Part shown: piece by piece, positions 32,276 through 43,149 of the stretch
Layout of the letters: each line of letters begins with the position of its first letter
How positions within the stretch are numbered: the stretch's first letter is position 1
DNA from: Zygnema cylindricum
Lineage: Eukaryota > Streptophyta > Zygnematophyceae > Zygnematales > Zygnemataceae
Reading direction: 5' to 3'
Length of the DNA: 64,000 bases
NCBI GenBank assembly: GCA_037447655.1
Contig: JBBHKE010000940.1
Location: 64,001 to 128,000, forward strand
Position numbers and translations under genes: made by a program
Notes under the pieces: model-generated
What the model was told of the DNA's origin: nothing
What the model saw: the letters and a program-made list of their open reading frames with translations, nothing else
The model's database searches: none

Positions 32276-33959
32276 AACCCACGTCGGCATGTGCCACATT
32301 CTCCTATGCCGTGCGTGAATGCTCGGTGCCCCTAGCCTTAAGACACCTTCCCTTTGGAATCCCCCCACCTTGATCCTATGCTTCTCCATTTCCACCGGAC
32401 ACCTGTCCCATATTTCTTCTTTCCGAATCTTGTCTAACCCTAGACTCCCCTATGGTGCCCAGATTTTGGAAATCTTGTGGGTCCTTTGTTTTGATGTCCT
32501 CGGCCCTCCCTTATCGGTTAGTTCCCAAATTTGTGCATGCGCATTAAAAGACACACAATTATCTTCCAAAGGAGAAGTCGACGATGATAAGAGTTTGCTT
32601 CAGGTGTCACAAACCTACATCCGACGCCTTCAATTCCCTAAAGGATTTGTCGCTTACAGATAGATCTTCGAAGACCATGGCTTCTAAGAGTGAACCCCTC
32701 TGCCTCCAATGTGTTACGAACCCTCCTACCCTGAGCATCATGGCGTCCTTTAAAGGGCGAGCTTTTCGTTTCGCGTCACTTGTTTGTTTCGTACGCAGGT
32801 GTTTCAATTTGCGTGCAGGTGTGTTCGTGAAGCGACACGTGTTTAAGTCAACGTTTGGAGTTTGTTGTTTCGAAGGAAGAAGCGTGTGCGCCTTCCTTCG
32901 TGGAACTTTCATTGAAGAGTGAAATAAGCATTTAAAGACAAATTTTTTGTGTTACAAACTTTTTAGCTATCTCTCAATATAAATTCAAGGGAGAACCCTT
33001 AATCTAATCACAATCGTCTGCTCAATGAAACCTATAAGGATTTTGAAAGAAAAAGACACAAATACGCAATAGATACACCAAAAAAATATTCCTTCGAAGC
33101 TGATATATATTGATAGAACGTCCTAGTACAAAGCTCTCCTTACTTCACTCCTATCTATGCCTCCAAAAAAAATACCCCTCCAAAAGATATTTAATCCGCG
33201 CCAAAAAAATATATAAACGTTTTAGACTAAACATAGTAAAGGTCTTCGTGGAACTACCTCAAGCTTCTATAGGAGTAACGATACCTACGTAGTCGTGTTT
33301 ACTTGAGAACGTAAGACAAAATGATATCTAATTGAACCGACAAAATCTACAAGAACAAATTTGACCTATCGACCAAACGACAAGTTACAAACTGACGGAT
33401 GTAAAAAAAAAATGTCGTTGTTGTCAATTGAACTTGAATTCCTACCGGCATCGAACCACGCCGGGCCCCATCCGACACTCTCTCGGTGCTTCGAGGTTCT
33501 CAATATCATACCTTAACATTCCCCCACTTACCGAGTCACCTCAAAAGTACCAAAGCCCTCTCGTACTCCATGCCCACTAATTATTGTCTCATGGCACATA
33601 ATTTCGTCAATGCTGATTTCATTAATATATGAGTAGCTTACTCCTTTACAAGTACGAATATAAGTTCTATCTGTGCTTCTGAAATTAAGTCTTGCACAAA
33701 ATGCCACTAGATTTTAATGTGTTTTGTGCGCTTACGAAAGGGAAATTTATTGCAAAGTGGAACGGAGGACATATTACTGCTCAATATCTGCGTAAACCCT
33801 TTCCTCACTCCCATTTCGGATAAAATTTTCGTAATCTACACATTGTTCTATTAAACATGACGTGCATCTATACACTGTACCTTTGTAGAAAAGAGCGGAA
33901 TGGTGGGCTGTAGAGGTGAATTCCATGAGATGGCTTCGCTTGCAAGAAAAAAATATATA
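32276..33959. other. Unrecognised intergenic segment
   Basis: Open frames at 32319-32663 and 32584-32922 are moderately GC-rich but show no known domain; the second has two C-x2-C pairs. At 33505-33520 the string CCTTAACA followed by TTCCCCCAC looks like the end of a minus-strand copia LTR plus polypurine tract. No LTR partner or coding region was found. Confidence 0.35.
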
Positions 33960-34099
33960 TAATCTACGAGGAGTACTAGACTATTTTTTTTTCGTGCTTG
34001 TCACGCGCATGTGTGTAAAAAATTGACAAGCATGTAAAAAAAAATAATGTATGGGTCTCAGACCTCCACTTGCTCTCATGGGTCCTTTGTAAGACTTTG

Positions 34100-34580
34100 C
34101 GTCGTCCTCGTCTCTCCCCGTCCTTCTCACTACACCGGTCCTCTTTCCCTCTTATTTCATTGAAATCTAACAATAATGGTATGAAATGAAAGAGTTTTAT
34201 TTTTGAGTACCCTTCGTCGTAGTTTGATGGCATATCGAGTGATAAAAGATAAAAATAGAAATTGAGAAGACATGGCGGAAAGTTTTTGATTTAATGACGT
34301 CACAAGGTAGCATGAATTCGTAATGTCACAAAACTCAAAACATCTACAATGTCTCGTAAAACTCGACGTCACAACTGTCGCTTTTTTGTAGACGTCACAA
34401 ATATTCGTAAGCTTCGTATTCTTCTTCAATCGTCACAAGTTGTACCCGCTTCAACAATCGTTATATTTCTACGTTACTATGTTGTTCTTAGACAAAGGAA
34501 CACTTCGACAAGTACGAGTATAATCCTAGTTAAAGTCCAAATTTTCACTCCAAAGTTTTGGTTACATAAGTACACCGCCT
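34100..34580. mobile_element. Single arm of the fold-back element
   Basis: Contains GGTATGAAATGAAAGAG, GACATGGCGGAAAGTTTTTG and ACGTCACAA clusters as in 25.79-25.98 kb. Only one arm is present. The counterpart in block B is at about 49.15-49.64 kb, with an extra short duplication (TTTCACTCCAAAG). Confidence 0.5.
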
Positions 34581-35138
34581 AAGTTGAATGGATGGCAAAA
34601 GGAGTGTCAGTAGATATCCTCCGACAAAGATTTTTTATTTGATTTCGGTGGATTTGAAGTCACACTCTCCGAAGGCACATGGCCTCTGCCAATGGTATGT
34701 TTGTTGTTAGTTGTTAGCACGGGTCATATCTTTTTTTGACATGTGTACCAATTGTACATGTGCTATTTGTGACTAGAATCTGAGGACAATTCAGGTTACT
34801 AGCCACAAACAGGATAGAATGAGCGATTACGTAGAAAAATAGGAAAAGAAAAAATTAGGACGGTCAAAGATGTCGCCTTGGAATATGTCCGATAAACAAG
34901 TTTATGAAAAAAAAATAGTACGGATTGGTACTAGAACGTAAGGCTTTCGGTAAACTACATAACTTTTCGGGTGATGGCGGTTCACACAGACGGAAAGGTC
35001 CTATGGAGCCCAGCCCGTAAATCGTAAGGCCATAAACGTCCCAATTTGGAAATTGCCTGAGTTTGGTCCAAAAAAGTACCGCGATGGAGCTAAGCTAACA
35101 CTCACAAAAAGCGTTCAACTGAGTCAATTAAAGTTTCT

Positions 35139-35244
35139 AAAACGACAAACGAAACAAGATACCGCACTAAATGTGGTTCCGGCGACATGGGCGGGGAAGA
35201 CGAAATACACTTTGAAAGTCAACGTTAAAAAGGCGCCGCCATGA
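35139..35244 (+). pseudogene. Expansin 3' remnant (last 30 or so codons), block A
   Basis: Encodes TALNVVPATWAGKTKY and a VNVKKAPP-type end followed by TGA, matching the C-terminus of gene 1. Upstream sequence jumps directly to expansin 5' flank homologous to 26780-26860. An internal deletion therefore removed the promoter and about 235 codons. A further indel disturbs the first residues (NETKQD). Confidence 0.9.
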
Positions 35245-35639
35245 AAAGGAAGAGTGGTAGAGGGAGGAGAAAAAACCCCTTTGTGATTCTTTGACTTTGT
35301 TTTGGAATGAGGTACAAAGGAGGGAACGCCCACCATGATATCTTGGGTTATAAAATGGGTTTTCTTTTGAAGTGTGAAGAGTCTTCGAGGTCTGGAAGAG
35401 TTGTAGGGTTTGAAGGGTTTTTTGGGTTTGTCGAATAGTGAGTGCTCTTTTTTGATAAGTTTTCATACATTTATGGGGTTTTTTTATTAATTTTTGTTGA
35501 TAGGTATTTTGTAAAGGATTGTGAGATTTATATGTTTTCGTTGTCATCCTTGCCTTTTTTGTAAGATTCGTCGTAAAATATAAGGTTTTGTTTTTTTTCG
35601 GTGTACTTTTTTATTTTCTGGTGTCGTCTCTTTTCTTTT

Positions 35640-36055
35640 TCAAATGGTGGGACAGCGACAGAGAGGTGGACAAGGAAAGAGAAGGCAAGAGAGAGGGACA
35701 GGGGATAGGGAGGGAGATGGAAAGGCGAAGGTGGTAAATGGGAAGGCGAAAGAGGGAGAGAAAGGGAGCTAAAAGGGGAGAAAGAGAGATAGAGGGAAAA
35801 CGGGGGGGGATAGGGGCTGAAAGGGAGAGAGCGAGAGGGAGAAGAAGAGGGGGGGAATGGGATTCAGGAAAGGAGAGGGAAAAGATGAAAGAGAGAAAGG
35901 GAAGAAAAGAGAGTGGACGAGGGAGAGGGAGGGACAAAGAGAGGGAGAAGGGGAGATGGGGATGGGGGAGGAAAAGAGAAATTACTAAAGAAGGGGAATG
36001 GAAGAGGAAGAGATAGGGAGAGAGGAGAGGAGAAAGAAGGTGGACGGAGATAGGA
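35640..36055. repeat. Purine-rich tract after the block A remnant
   Basis: GGGAGAG/GAAAGGGAG sequence homologous to 28845-29335. Non-coding. Confidence 0.88.
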
Positions 36056-36393
36056 AATGAGGAGCTTTTGGGGGTTACGGGTAAACGAACGAAACAGTTG
36101 AGTAGAAAAATTGTAGAGGTCCTAAAAGGTATCACAAACAGACTACAAATGAATAAACAAAGAAAACAACAACAAGGAAATAAGTAAAAACCATGAACCC
36201 TACAGGAAAAAACAATATTTTTGAGAGAGGTTGCGCGCCACACAAAAATTAAGAAATGCTCAGTGTGGATTCAGCAAATTGTACTATGTGAGGTCTCTAT
36301 AAAGCCATAGTAGGGGGTATGCAAGAAAAGGCCCTAGGGCCCAGATTGAATGAACTTCAGTGCAGCGATGAACTGGTGGTTCAATCAATACAA

Positions 36394-36581
36394 TACCCAT
36401 TGCTATTAGAGTCAATAACAATAATTATGTGGCGACATTTTTTTGGACGAAAATCATGTCAACACTATCTTTTGGGATAGAGGACAATCTTCCACACCTC
36501 CTTGTACAAAATTAGTACTACATATTTTTCATTTGCAGCGACACTTATACATCGTTAATGCTCACAACGATGGGCGGTGTA
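36394..36581. mobile_element. MITE, 188 bp, decayed left end (block A)
   Basis: The right end CAACGATGGGCGGTGTA is the canonical family terminus. The left end TACCCATTGCTATTAGAG is the same terminus with a small deletion. The interior matches the relic at 32070-32275. Confidence 0.65.
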
Positions 36582-36789
36582 CTTATTGAACCTTTATATT
36601 TCGCAAAGCATTGGTTGAATAGATTTCTATTTCGGATTGCAGGTTAAACTCTGCTCGTACGACTTCCGGAACCTGTTTAACCGAGTTCCTTTCGCATCCA
36701 AACATTTTATTTTTTTTCTATTTGTCATTAATGATTTTATTTCTTCTGTAACCGTGCGTTTAAGCTTTATTTTATCTGGATTGGACAAG

Positions 36790-36987
36790 TACACCGCCCA
36801 TCGTTTTTAGTGTTAACAACACAATTTCTGTCGCGACTTTTTTTGGCCAAAAATCACAAAATAGAGTTAACTACATTATTTAAGGAAGTGGACCAAAATC
36901 AGCCACGTTACCTTGCACTAAATTAGTATTATTAAATTTCGCATTTACACTAATTTTTCTTTAATACTAATAACGAAGGGCAGTGTA
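36790..36987. mobile_element. MITE, 198 bp, with related empty site in the window (block A)
   Basis: The left end TACACCGCCCATCGTTTTTA and right end GAAGGGCAGTGTA are imperfect inverted repeats flanked by TA. The homologous flank at 45590-46010 lacks the element and has a single TA at 45801-45802, which gives the pre-insertion site directly. Confidence 0.9.
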
Positions 36988-37149
36988 GTGACTGAGTTCA
37001 AATTTTTTGAAATTATCCAAGCTGGTTAATTTTCATCAACGCTGCAATTTCCCTAAATTGAAATTCAATGATTTATTTTGCATCCATTCATTTCCATTCC
37101 ATTCATTGGTGAATTGAGAATGAGATCGTGTATGCTACTGTAGGCGGTA

Positions 37150-37580
37150 GAGACCCTCAACCCCCTCTCCCTCCCCTCACTTCTCTTAGTGCTAGTTCCT
37201 CTCCGTGTCCCTCATCTTGTCCCTCTCCCTATACATCTCTCGCGTCCTCACCTTTCTCAACCCCTGTTTATTCCTCTCCTTGTCCCCCCGCTTCTTCCAC
37301 TCCCTCTCTCTATACCTCTGCGTTTCCCTCTCCTTTCTACTCACCCTGCTCGTTCCCTCTTCCTGTCTCTCTATTTTTCCCTTACCGTATTCTTATACAT
37401 TTCCCTCCCATTGTTTTCTCCTCTTACTATCCCTCTCCATCTCCCTCTCCCTCTCCCTCTCTCTCTCTCCTTCTCCCTCTCCCTCTCTCTGCCTCTCCTT
37501 CGCTCCATCCTCTTCTTCTCGTCAAACTCATCCCCTCACTCCCTCTCCATCTCCCCACTCCCTTCCCTCCACCTTCACCC
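37150..37580. repeat. Pyrimidine-rich tract upstream of expansin gene 2
   Basis: CCCTCTCC-type sequence almost lacking purines on the plus strand. Ser/Pro/Leu-rich frames across it are artefacts. An identical copy is at 52265-52695. Confidence 0.9.
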
Positions 37581-37866
37581 TCAGTGCGATGTGAAGGTGG
37601 CCACAGATGAAGAAGAAGAGAACACAAATGTCGACTTTGGACTTTTCCACAAAAAAGGGATTCATTTCGAATGTTGTCGAATCTGGACGGTCGAACTGAA
37701 AAAATCGAACGCTTCAAAAGTCCGTCTGCGTGTGTGAGATTCTGTTTTCGGAGCATGCGGAGCGATCGGACGGTCAGGATTTTCGTCGATCGGCTCGGCT
37801 GCTTGAACGGAGCGCCGGTCAACGAGAGTCAAAGTCTGGGCGGTTCGATTTGTCACTTTCCATCCT

Positions 37867-38145
37867 TTGGCAGGACGAGAGTCCTACTGTGGTCCACGCC
37901 TCTGTACGGATGCAGCGCATCGAATCCGAATGAAGGGCCGCACAGTCAAACCCGAAGACCCGTACGGAATGGACGTAGCTGACGACAAAGTGGAAGGCTG
38001 TACGGAATGGGCCCACTGGGCCACTTGCTTGTCAATAAGGGCAAATGTCCAGCGTAACGGAAGACTCTTCGTCAGCTTTGTCGTATGTGAAAATCGTAAC
38101 GGAGAACAGAAATTTTTCCTCCATCGAGTCATTTGTAACACATAA
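37867..38145 (+). other. Hypothetical frame upstream of expansin gene 2
   Basis: A 92-codon frame, preceded in the same phase by 37590-37737 (HFECCRIWTVELKKSNAS). It includes KPEDPYGMDVADDKVEGC and LFVSFVVCENRNGEQKFF. Composition looks protein-like and GC is above background, but no family is recognised and stop codons separate the pieces unless an intron intervenes. The copy at 52982-53260 is identical, so it gives no information about selection. Confidence 0.25.
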
Positions 38146-38607
38146 AATGATGCCACGTGCATATTTCTCGGTGGACAATCGGGCATCGCTGAAAGTTTTG
38201 TAAAAGTGAACCCGGGAAAAAAAATAGACGAGGACTAATAAAACGTCTACACTGTCACAAAAAATGTTTAACCACGAATGGTTCCGTACCATCGTTATTG
38301 TTGTTTGCGCTTTCGCGTTATTCTATAGACATACGTGGATTGTACTTTTGTACTATGTCATCATTCGGACAAGTTTCTTAGACACTTTCAATATTTCATT
38401 TCTTTTTTTATCTCCTGTAAACATTTTCTCTCCCCTGCCCGAGGACGGTGCGATTTGGTGACGTCGATTTTCGGGAGCCACGTGTACTCGTCGGTCCCTT
38501 GCCTCAAAGAGAAGCGACGTTTCATTTTCCGTTTGCGAGGCCGCAGTACTTCGCGCGCGTCCTTTGTCTTTTTGCGGTCAACGGACATTTGCCCTAAAGT
38601 TTGTCGA

Positions 38608-38872
38608 TGACGTCAAAACAATACCTTTCGTATTGTCCAGCTCGCTAGATGACGTCATTATATGCACCGTACGGCTGACTCCTCTGGATACGCTTCGAGT
38701 CCCAATGCGCAACAGTACAAATTGTAAAGCTGGCGACGGCGCTACGCTGACCTGCCAGCTCATTCCCTCATTTGTACGGCGATTCCGTACAGATCACGCG
38801 GAAAACCGGTAAGACAATCCACTTAGGTGAGTAGCCACGTGCGAGCAGCAAACTGGAGCCAGCACTATAAAT
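38608..38872 (+). promoter_or_regulatory. Promoter elements of expansin gene 2
   Basis: Two perfect TGACGTCA palindromes (38608-38615, 38650-38657; bZIP-type sites), CACGTG at 38836-38841 and TATAAAT at 38866-38872, 94 bp before the ATG. The CACGTG-to-TATA interval aligns with that of gene 1. A pyrimidine-rich leader (CTCCTCCGCTTCCCTCATC) follows. Confidence 0.65.
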
Positions 38873-38965
38873 TGCGCCAAAAAAAATCAAAAACACAATT
38901 TCCCTCTCTACGTTTCTCCTCCGCTTCCCTCATCTCCTCCAATTTCTACATTTTCCTGTCAACCG

Positions 38966-39769
38966 ATGGCGCTCGCCGCGACACGTGTCCTGGCCGTAGC
39001 GGCTCTGTCCCTGGCTCTCCTTTCAGCCAGCCACTGCGAGGCCGCCGCGTGGATCTCGGGCGGCACGTGGTTCTACGGCGAGCTGGACGGCGCGGCGGCC
39101 AACGGCGGCGCCTGCGGCTACAAAAACGTGACGGCTCTGTCCGGCTACGGCCTCAACACGGCGTCAGTTTCGTGGTTTCTGTGGGACAACGCCGGGATTT
39201 GCGGCGCCTGTTACGAAGTCAAGTGCGACGCGAACAAAACGACAAAGTGCAAATCGAACAGCAGCGTCGTCGTCACCGTGACGAACTTTTGTCCTGACTC
39301 GGCGCCCGGCGGATTCTGTTCCTGGGCGAACGCCTCGGTGTCGCTTACGAAGAAAATGTACACCGACATCTTTCCGGAACCGGGCAATTCGCCGTCTCCG
39401 TGGGTCCCGTCGCCAATCAGAATCCGCCGCGTCAACTGTACGAAGCCGGGATTCGCGAAAGTACGGATCGAAGAAGGGACGCAGGACAACTTTCTCTTGC
39501 TTACGATTTACAACCTCGCCGGCGCCGGCAATCTCCAAACCGTCCAAATCAGTTTTGACGGCGGGAAAAACTGGAGATCGATGTACCGTAATTGGGGTTC
39601 CGTGTGGTCGCTGAACGACGGAGATACGTACCGCGGGAAACCGTTCAGTTTCAGGTTGACGGCGAAAACGACAAACGAGACGGTTACGGCAGTTAACGTC
39701 GTCCCGGCGAAGTGGTTCACGAGGGCGATCTATACTTCGAAAGTCAACTTTAAATTGGCGCCGCCTTAG
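38966..39769 (+). CDS. Alpha-expansin-like secreted protein (gene 2)
   Basis: A 267-residue, single-exon wall-loosening protein. The signal peptide is residues 1 to about 26 (VLAVAALSLALLSAS, then CEA/AAW). The DPBB domain carries GGACGYKN, GICGACYEVKC, VVVTVTNFCPD. The CBM63 domain carries YNLAGAGNLQTVQISFDGG, MYRNWGSVWSL, FSFRLTAKTTNE and VVPAKW. As in gene 1, the HFD motif is replaced (WANASVSLTKKMY). At least six N-glycosylation sequons (NVT, NKT, NSS, NAS, NCT, NET) suggest a glycosylated secreted protein. GC-rich against its flanks. Compared with gene 3 the first 288 bases are identical and the rest carries about 14 substitutions, giving five residue changes. Confidence 0.96.
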   Translation: MALAATRVLAVAALSLALLSASHCEAAAWISGGTWFYGELDGAAANGGACGYKNVTALSGYGLNTASVSWFLWDNAGICGACYEVKCDANKTTKCKSNSSVVVTVTNFCPDSAPGGFCSWANASVSLTKKMYTDIFPEPGNSPSPWVPSPIRIRRVNCTKPGFAKVRIEEGTQDNFLLLTIYNLAGAGNLQTVQISFDGGKNWRSMYRNWGSVWSLNDGDTYRGKPFSFRLTAKTTNETVTAVNVVPAKWFTRAIYTSKVNFKLAPP

Positions 39770-40134
39770 AGGGAGGAGGAGAGAGGGGAAAAAGAAGTTA
39801 GCGGTCTGTTTTTGAGTTTCAGTTTGAAGATAATTAGGGGGAGGGAAAGCGTGGAGTGATTTTTTCGTTTGGTTTTGTTTTGAAGATGAATAGATTTCTT
39901 TTGGTTTGATAGGTTCCCGGTGTTTGAACGGTTTATAATGTTTAAACCATTTTTTCGTTTTGAAGGAAAGGGATAGGATTGATTTTGGAGTCATTTAGAG
40001 AGCTGGCTTGTTTTTTTTTTTCTTTTTCAGTTTTTTCAGTTTTTTAAGGGTTCGAAGGTATTTTGGGTTTTTAAATAAAGTGTCGGAGGACTTTTTTTGA
40101 GAGTCAATAAATTCCAAAATTTCCATGTTTAAAT

Positions 40135-40136
<2 letters not shown>

Positions 40137-40214
<78 letters not shown>

Positions 40215-40230
40215 CCTCTCCCTCTCCCTC
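40137..40230. repeat. (CT)n microsatellite
   Basis: Almost perfect CT dinucleotides followed by CCCTCT units. It is 12 bp longer than the block B copy (55248-55330), which accounts for the change in duplication offset. A third, shorter version is at 63543-63600. Confidence 0.95.
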
Positions 40231-40423
40231 TATCTCTCTCTCGCTATTTTTGTGAAAATTATTGGAACATGTAAAGCTACTTACTTTTTTGCCGTGTTTA
40301 TTCTGTAATCTTTTTCAGGTGTCCTTTGCTTAATGCTGCCTTGCTCTTCTATTGCCTGTATTAAATGTTTTTCCTATGCTACCAGTTTTTTATTTATTAC
40401 CATTTTCATAACTTTGTGGTGAA

Positions 40424-41515
40424 TGGGAGAGAGGGAGAGGGAGAGAGAGAGAGAGAGAGACGGGGATATTGGAAATGGGAAAGGGAGAGGGTGAAAGAGA
40501 GGAATGAAGAAAGAGAGGGAGAATTATCAGAAAATTGGAAGGGGGAAAGAGAGGGGTAGAGGAAGTGAGCGGGAGGGGAGGGGGATAGAGAGGGATAGAG
40601 AATTGCAGAGAGGAAAGGTGAGTGAGAGAGAGGGAAAGGGGGAGATATGGAGGAAGACGGGGAAATTGTGAGGGGTAAAGGTAGACGGGAAAAGAAGAGG
40701 GAGAGGGAGGGAGAGGGAAAGAGCAGGAGTCGGGGGGATGGAGGTGGACGAGAAAATGGGGAGAGGCAAAGGGGGAAGAGTTAAAGGGAGAGAGAGCGAA
40801 AGGAGGAAAGGAAGATGAGGAGAGAGTGGCAGGAGTAAAGTGAGGGAGGGGGAGTGGAAGAAAGGAAGGGAGACTGAGAGTGAGGGAGAGTGCTTAAGGG
40901 AGGGAGGCGTGGTGAGTGGGAGCGCAAGGGATAAAAGGAAAGTGGGCACACAGCAAATGGGGGAAAGTAAACGCTAAAGAGAGGGAATTGGAGGGAGATG
41001 GAGACAGAGGATTGACACAGAGAATGAGGGAGAGGGTAAGGGAGGACAGAGGGTGACCGGGAATGGAAGAGGTAGAGAGACGGGGAGAGGGAAAAGGAGA
41101 GATGTAGAACGGAAGAGAGGGTGGGAGACGATGAAAGAGGAGCGGGGAAAGGGAGTGGGGGAAATGGAGCAGATAGGGAGAGAGAAAATGAAAGTGGGAC
41201 GTAATGACAGAAAGGGATGAGAGAGGGAGGGAGAGGGAGAGGGACAGTGAGTAAGGAGGGCAATGGGACGACGGGAAATTTGGCGGGTGAAAGGAAGAGG
41301 GAGAGGGAGGAAGGAAGAAGTGGGGGAAAATGGTAAAGTTTGGGAGTGGGAGAGAGGGATGAAAACCAGGAAAAAGGGGGACGATAAGAGGTAAAAAGGA
41401 AAGATAGAGGGCAATGAGGAAGGAAGAGGGAGGGAGTGGGAGACGGGGAGAGGAAGAGTGGGATGTGTTTTCAGAGGGGGGGGAGAGACAGAAAGAGGGA
41501 GTCGTAAGGGAGAGC
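40424..41515. repeat. 1.1-kb purine-rich tract after expansin gene 2
   Basis: GGGAGAGAGAGAGA-type sequence with very few pyrimidines for about 1.1 kb. Long Ser/Pro/Leu frames on the minus strand are low-complexity artefacts. It could form intramolecular triplexes; that is inference. Confidence 0.92.
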
Positions 41516-41964
41516 CCTTCAATTTATTCTCTTCTTCAGTTGTTCATTTAAGTAATTTATGTGATATACTGTGTGGTGCGCGTGTGTGTTTGAAAGGGTC
41601 GTATATCAAACATAGAGTGCGCAGCACACAAGGGGAAGCAATAACCACTCATAATAAACAAACATTCACATCGCCATAACAAGAAGGCTTAGCACATACA
41701 CATTATTAGATGTAAATTTTTATTCACACACACACTCACATAAAACTCTACTCACTAATTCGGTCTCAAAAACCACCTAACACTAATAGTACTGTACCAC
41801 ACAAAAAAAATTAAAGACTGATTGCATAGTACCATGCACGTCATATGGAAAAGTGATACCTCGGACGAAACAAATCACCACCAATATTCAAAATTGACAT
41901 CAATAAAATTGAATCGACAAAAATATTCCGACTCGATCGATCTGTAGATGCGCCCAGTCAAGCA
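41516..41964. other. Intergenic spacer, no gene seen
   Basis: Contains a CACACACACTCACAC stretch near 41725. Nothing coding recognised. Identical in block B. Confidence 0.5.
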
Positions 41965-42180
41965 ATGTCTTATCATCCCCCTTCTCATTGTGGGTATCAT
42001 GACACACAGAACTACATCAAGCCTAACTTAGGCCTACCCCTAATAAAAACACCTTTCATTATTGACTTTGTAAGCACACTAGCGGCCTCCTCAACTTTAG
42101 GCACAAATAAAAACTCCAACTCCATATCCCTCATAAGATTTTTCAAAAAATACCATTGAATCCTCATGTGTTTAACCCTC
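41965..42180 (-). pseudogene. Copia RNase H C-terminal relic (block A)
   Basis: The minus strand reads IQWYFLKNLMRDMELEFLFV then a VLTKSIMKG-type end, matching the copia consensus for the last RNase H helix region (KHIDI...ELEYVPT...ADILTKAL). Stops and indels occur. 42181-43017 upstream on the minus strand is more decayed sequence, probably of the same element. Confidence 0.6.
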
Positions 42181-43078
42181 TTGTGAAACACGGATATTAA
42201 TCAAAGAAAAAGAACTTATGCTATCTGAAAAGAAATTCGTACACTAAACATTAACGCCCAATTCTTCTAACATTTCCTTAACCCAACTGTGCATTTGTAG
42301 CATAACATGCCCCAATGAATCCAGCCTGTATAGAAATCAATGCCATTGTCGGCAAAACACCAAACCAAGGCTCAAAGTATCAGCAAGTATTAGGAAGCAT
42401 CAAGAATAACCTCAATTCCCGAAATACAATTCACCTCTCTAATATCTGTAACCTTAAAAATGTTCACCCAAATAACTCTTCAATTCATTAATTTGATCCA
42501 ACTATTATCTGTATAAAGTGTAAATATGATTTGAACTTCACTTACACCTTTCAAATAGACGGAAATTATCCTTACAAGAGCAAAATGTGTCCAACATTTA
42601 TATAGTTTCAAATTTCTGGTCCTCAATGCCTTCATCACACCATAAAGCGGTAGCCGCCAAGTTTTGCATTCACCCCTTTCTAAAAATATCATATAAACTG
42701 TTCGACGGAGCTTAGGCATTGGCTAGGATTGTCTTGGGCGGCGTGGGAATATATAACAAGTCGAAAATGAAGTTTAATACATTTTTCCTTCGAAAAAAGA
42801 TCGTGGAAATTAATGTTTTCTTCTAACTTAAATTTAGACTTGATAAAATAATCTAAAATAGAGAAATGAGGATTTTGCATTGGAAACCTCTACAACTATT
42901 CATTTGTTATAATAGTTAAGAGAGGAGATCCCTATAGGGAGAGAGATAAGTGACTTTTGAATATGAATGTCTGATTGTGGGTTTTCCAATTGATGGACTA
43001 AGTAGATGTGGATGAATGTCGTTGTTAAAATTCCTAGAATTGGGGGATAGAATGGAAGATCCCAATAAAGGGATTGAT

Positions 43079-43149
43079 GAGCCGGCCAAGATTTGAACCT
43101 GGGACCTTTCACTTTAGATGCGAACGCACTACCACTGTGCCACAAGCTC
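43079..43149 (-). ncRNA. tRNA-like cloverleaf inside the TRIM LTR (block A, intact copy)
   Basis: On the minus strand 71 bases fold as a complete cloverleaf. The 7-bp acceptor stem is GAGCTTG with CCGGCTC (one mismatch, repaired in the partner LTR), the D stem GCAC/GTGC and the anticodon stem TTCGC/GTGAA around ATCTAAA. A 5-nt variable loop and T stem CCAGG/CTTGG around TTCAAAT follow. Internal pol III boxes are TGGCACAGTGG (A) and GGTTCAAATCTTGG (B). TATATAAAA lies about 24 bp upstream (43173-43181). The nominal anticodon is CTA, which would read UAG, so it is probably not a working tRNA. Confidence 0.8.

Noticed and set aside
32584-32922. Possible small zinc-binding protein (two C-x2-C pairs)
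   Set aside because: Spacing and context match no known finger and the frame has no other support.
33420-33520. Second tRNA-like promoter (GGTTCGATGCC on the minus strand fits a B box) in an LTR-like end
   Set aside because: No convincing A box or cloverleaf could be found, and no LTR partner.
39164-39994. 276-codon antisense frame over expansin gene 2
   Set aside because: Shadow of the GC-rich coding sequence. The sense frame has a clear family match, and the block B counterpart is broken up.
43079-43149. Functional tRNA gene
   Set aside because: It lies in an LTR, occurs in both LTRs, has a stop-reading nominal anticodon and a mismatched acceptor stem in this copy. Better treated as a retroelement module.
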